The translations under genes and the position numbers were made by a program. A stretch of 64,000 bases of DNA from Micropterix aruncella (taxonomy: Eukaryota; Arthropoda; Insecta; Lepidoptera; Micropterigidae). The notes under the pieces were generated by a model, which made no database searches, was not told the origin of the DNA, and worked only from the letters and a program-made list of their open reading frames with translations. Shown in pieces: positions 60,835-64,000 of this stretch (its first letter is position 1; the number at the start of each line of letters is the position of its first letter). The stretch lies in NCBI GenBank assembly GCA_944548615.1, contig OX155974.1, forward strand, positions 1 through 64,000, in the 5' to 3' direction.

Positions 60835-61448
60835 GTTTATTTTATTTATTTTTTATTTTTTTAACTTCCATTTTAATCCTATTCTGAACACTCCATTTTA
60901 TAGACAATTTACTTACTGATTATTTTATTTTATTTCATTTTATTAATTTTAGGAATCTTACAGCTAGGTATACGGTTATTACAAATTAATATGTATATAA
61001 GGCCAATTACAAGGTTCCACAAGTAAAAATGTATGAATAGATATATAAAAGGGGGAGAAAAAAAAGAAAAACAAGTAGACTAAGAAAAAACTAAACAAAA
61101 TAGAACAAAGGATTAGCCAAAGAAGGCGTCAGCCAGTAACTTCTTGAGCTGCTGGACTGACATATTAAATAAGTCAATGTCATATTGGGTAGCTACATCA
61201 TTGAAACTTTGGCTTGCTCTCAATAGATAACTGTTTAGCCTGTAATTGGTGTTAGCTCTGGGGATAAACAGAGTGCATGGTCTTCTGGTCTTCTGATATT
61301 CGTATTCTTTGCGATAAAAATGAACAAAACTATTCGAAGTGGAGCTAGAGAAGTCGTTTTTAGTATCTCTATATGTACTTCTAGATACATGTCTTGTTTT
61401 GTATTTTGTAGAGCTTAACCACAAATAGTTGCTACCTACCTGTCTCAA
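60835..61448 (-). mobile_element. LINE 3' end fragment, minus strand
   Basis: T-rich tail on the plus strand (60837-60872). The minus frame 61448-61113 reads YKTRHVSRSTYRDTK and TLFIPRANTNYRLNSYLLRA, SQSFNDVA, the C-terminus of Jockey/CR1-like polymerases. It lies tail-first against the end of the plus-strand LINE. Confidence 0.7.
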
Positions 61449-61767
61449 TCGTAGTCAAAAGTAATGATTATTTAACGGAGGCATGACTAAACTTGTTTTT
61501 CTATTTCTTTTAAGCTCACAATAATTTAAATATCGAGGTTATGTGATGAAATCAGTAAAGGAGTACACTAGTATGATTACAATACGCCTCTTGGGAGATG
61601 GTTCTGAGACATCGGTCTCTAGATTATTTAGTTTACTATTCTCACATTACTGTTTCAATATAATTATTTTTCCCAAAACGTAGGGTCTACTCTTTCTGGC
61701 CAGACTGTAGATATTGAGGTGCTGAAATGTGTATACGAATCCACCTCGATCACCGTCCAAGTAGATA
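61449..61767. other. Unassigned stretch
   Basis: No gene recognised. Confidence 0.4.
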
Positions 61768-62394
61768 CTAGACAAAGAAACGAAGTTCGTAGTATTGGGG
61801 AATGTCATCTCCCCGAAACTGTTCATTAAAACCCTCAAAGACGTCTTGAAATTGTTGAAACGGAGCGAAAGGGTTGTCAAGATTAACGGAAAACACATCT
61901 AGCGTAGAAGTAACAACAAAGAACTTTATTCTCTTGAAAACCGTGCTTTTCTTGGCGAAGCAATTGTTTCTAATAATTCTACAATAGTTAATATTTTTGT
62001 AACGGCAGTCGTGTTTTATATTAATACAGTCTTTGCAAAATAGCACAATTTCTTTGTTATGCTTACATGCTCCCATTGGCTCGCTGCTGTCTAGATGGCG
62101 ATCGCAGACAACGCATGTGAATTTATCAAATTTCGTTAATAATACTTTGATCTCTTTTATCACGTTTCCTTCGGGTTTTATGAAAGCCAATGCCTCTTCT
62201 TCAAATTCCATTATATTTGCTTCCATATAAGAACAGTTTGGTTGTTCTTCTTTGTAGCAAATATCGCTTTCTGGTTTCAACGTTTCACTGTATATATTGT
62301 CAGAGCAACTGGGCATCCGGTCTTCGACATCGGACTCTAATTCTATCTTCACTTTAATGTCTGCATGATTTTCATCATTTTCCTGCCTTTCCAT
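61768..62394 (-). CDS. Inverted zinc-finger paralogue without fingers (208 aa)
   Basis: Met 62394 opens the same leader as the gene at 57063 (DIKVKIELESDVEDRMPSCS, SDICYKEEQPN) and keeps the Cys module (FTCVVCDRHLD ... GACKHNKEIVLFCKDC). After FCKDCI the similarity ends, and 80 or so unrelated residues (FAPFQQFQDVFEGFNEQF region) run to a stop. No C2H2 finger remains. Either a truncated pseudogene or a new short protein; intact frame and conservative changes leave both open. Confidence 0.65.
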   Translation of the reverse strand: MERQENDENHADIKVKIELESDVEDRMPSCSDNIYSETLKPESDICYKEEQPNCSYMEANIMEFEEEALAFIKPEGNVIKEIKVLLTKFDKFTCVVCDRHLDSSEPMGACKHNKEIVLFCKDCINIKHDCRYKNINYCRIIRNNCFAKKSTVFKRIKFFVVTSTLDVFSVNLDNPFAPFQQFQDVFEGFNEQFRGDDIPQYYELRFFV

Positions 62395-62832
62395 GGTGAA
62401 TATTTATACTTTAGACTATATGTAGAGGTAAAATAAAGCAGAAAACTGGAGAAACTTAAACGACCTACACCGTAAACAGATTTTATTATTTTGACGTTTC
62501 GTGTTTAGTATTGCCACATATTGGAATATAAAATTCAATATTCATACAAGTTGTTTTTTCTGCAAGGCCTTTTTTTGAGTGGGTGAATCAGTACAACAAT
62601 ATAAGCAACTTTTGAAAAAAAGTAAAAAAAAAAAAATTTTTTTTTTTTAAATTAACGTTTTTTGTTTTTTTTAATAGTGCAAGAAGCTATGATCACGATG
62701 CGTTATCTAACGGTAAGTAAAATGTCACTAATATTGTTTATTTACGATATAATACTTACCGCTAGACGGCGCAGCGCGCTCAAATTTTCAAACCTTTTTC
62801 TAATAGTCAACCTCTTCAAACTTTCAAATTTA
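62022..62832 (-). repeat. Right arm of the large inverted duplication
   Basis: The reverse complement of 56599-57437 with scattered differences, including promoter-proximal sequence. The break inside the coding region falls directly after the FCKDC motif in both copies. Confidence 0.85.
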
Positions 62833-63303
62833 AAAAAAATCAAAAATGCGTTTTTTTTTTAAAACCTGTGTTTTTTGTTTTTTTTTAAGTTGCTTATTTC
62901 GTTGTATTGATTAACCCACTAAAAATGCCCGTGATGTAAAAACATCCTGTATATTAATCATATTTGGTTTAATATCTAGCTATTTCATAATAAGCTTGGG
63001 ATCGGTTTTTTTAACACTTTTTTCCTAAAAGTACTTGTTTCAACTTAAAATACGGTATTTTTATTTTTTCTCTTGCACTTCAAATGACTTTGAAATTATT
63101 TTTTAAAAATTCGTAATAATGACCCCGCGCTTTTTTTTCCCTTGAAAGTCGTTTGCGCGCGGCGTGACGTCATCGCACACCATTCTTTCGCCCGCCTCGC
63201 TGGCGAAGGACGCATCGCGCGCGTAAAATCATTTCGTTTAGAAATATTATCAAAATGTCATCACGAAGTACGCATTATAAATACTGTATTGTTGCTTGGT
63301 GTG
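62833..63303. other. Unassigned AT-rich stretch
   Basis: No gene recognised; several poly(T) runs. Confidence 0.4.
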
Positions 63304-63420
63304 GGAGCTAATGGGCCCATGCTAGGTTGGCCACGAAGACCTATTCTGTTCAGGGTCGGTCACACACACGGGTCAACACCCATCCGACGGCCTCCATGCA
63401 CGAGGTGCGAACCTGGGTAG
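63304..63420 (+). mobile_element. Retroposon family G, 5' end only
   Basis: GGGAGCTAATGGGCCCATG through CCATGCACGAGGTGCGAACC matches the beginning of the full copies. The 3' part is absent, replaced by the minisatellite. Confidence 0.7.
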
Positions 63421-63429
63421 GACTCTGCA

Positions 63430-64000
63430 CTCAGAGAAATTTTTACTAGACAACGCTGCATTTTTACATTGCGAGCGAAAAATTGCGAAATTAACCATAG
63501 AATATTGTGGCAATGACAAATTACCCTTTGCGGGGTCAGCAACGCTTACTTTGTCGAATGCAAAAATTGCGGAATCAACAATATAAAATTGTGGCGCTAA
63601 CAATTTTTTTCGACATTGTTATTACCTCAATGCTCTAAACTGCGGGGTTAACAATTTTACAGCTTGTGAGTTTAACAATGTAAACGTAACATTGATTTTA
63701 TACGTTGCGGCGATAGCAATGTTCCGCTACTTTGATAAATTGACAACGTGCTAATCTGCGGAATTCACATAGTTAAAGATTGTGATTTTCACAATGTAAG
63801 CAGAATATTGATTTTATACATTGCGACGATGGCAACTTTACGGTACTTTGATAAATTAGCAATGTGCTAATCTGTGGAATTCACATAGGTGAGTATTGTG
63901 AGTTTCACAATGTAAGCGGAACATTGCTTTTTTAATGTTGTGGATAAATTAGCAATGTCCATGATTAACATAGTTGGTTTGTCAGTTCCACAATGTAAGC
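63430..64000 (+). repeat. Minisatellite array, unit about 117 bases
   Basis: GTGCTAATCTG.GGAATTCACA recurs about 117 bases apart (about 63749 and 63866) together with GATTTTATACATTGCG and TTTCACAATGTAAGC. Within the unit, words like ACAATGTAA, ACATTG and TTGCGG recur every 20-30 bases, so it grew from a shorter motif. The array runs off the window end. Confidence 0.8.

Noticed and set aside
59487..61448. Twin-priming inversion of a single LINE (5' half plus, 3' half minus)
   Set aside because: In twin priming the inverted 5' part lies on the far side from the tail; here it abuts the tail side, so two insertions are more likely.
1..64000. tRNA, rRNA, CRISPR, bacterial operon signals
   Set aside because: None seen; intron structure and transposon content are eukaryotic.

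Overview
This window looks like nuclear DNA from an insect with a transposon-rich, AT-rich genome. A moth or other lepidopteran is my best guess, but the order is not proven. The signs are spliced genes with GT/AG introns, an insect-type mitochondrial phosphate carrier, and a dense mix of piggyBac, hAT, Harbinger, mariner, Helitron, Penelope and several kinds of LINE. I see no bacterial operons, tRNA, rRNA or CRISPR.

Host genes. (1) The first coding exon of a TAF10-like subunit of TFIID/SAGA lies on the minus strand at 6866-7092; the rest of that gene is not in the window. (2) A complete mitochondrial phosphate carrier gene (SLC25A3/Mpcp) lies on the plus strand. Seven coding exons (17309-17410, 24440-24548, 33081-33250, 36498-36659, 40164-40342, 47051-47321, 48449-48538) add up to 1083 bases, or 360 residues plus stop, with all phases joining. 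A possible non-coding leader exon ends at 10178. (3) A ten-finger C2H2 zinc-finger gene is at 57063-58346, with an inverted paralogue at 61768-62394 that has lost its finger array.

Nearly everything else is mobile DNA. 1-10 kb: piggyBac-type MITEs, truncated LINEs, a tandem LINE tail and a deleted piggyBac-like element. 10-17 kb: a duplicated block, one copy split by Harbinger, Penelope and nested MITE insertions; the other copy serves as an empty-site reference. 17-48 kb: the carrier introns hold two hAT copies of one family plus a third hAT element, a GC-rich non-coding retroposon family with 12-15 base target duplications, many copies of a restriction-like-endonuclease LINE, RNase H LINEs, a mariner fragment and several TTAA-site elements. 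49-55 kb: a Helitron, an internally deleted element of the canonical piggyBac lineage, and a DD82E transposase pseudogene. 56-63 kb: the zinc-finger inverted duplication. 63.4 kb to the end: a minisatellite that runs off the window.

The host genes do not form a pathway. The main theme is a housekeeping gene whose introns have become a nested archive of transposons, many datable by target duplications and paralogous empty sites. All family calls come from reading motifs by eye; no database search was run.
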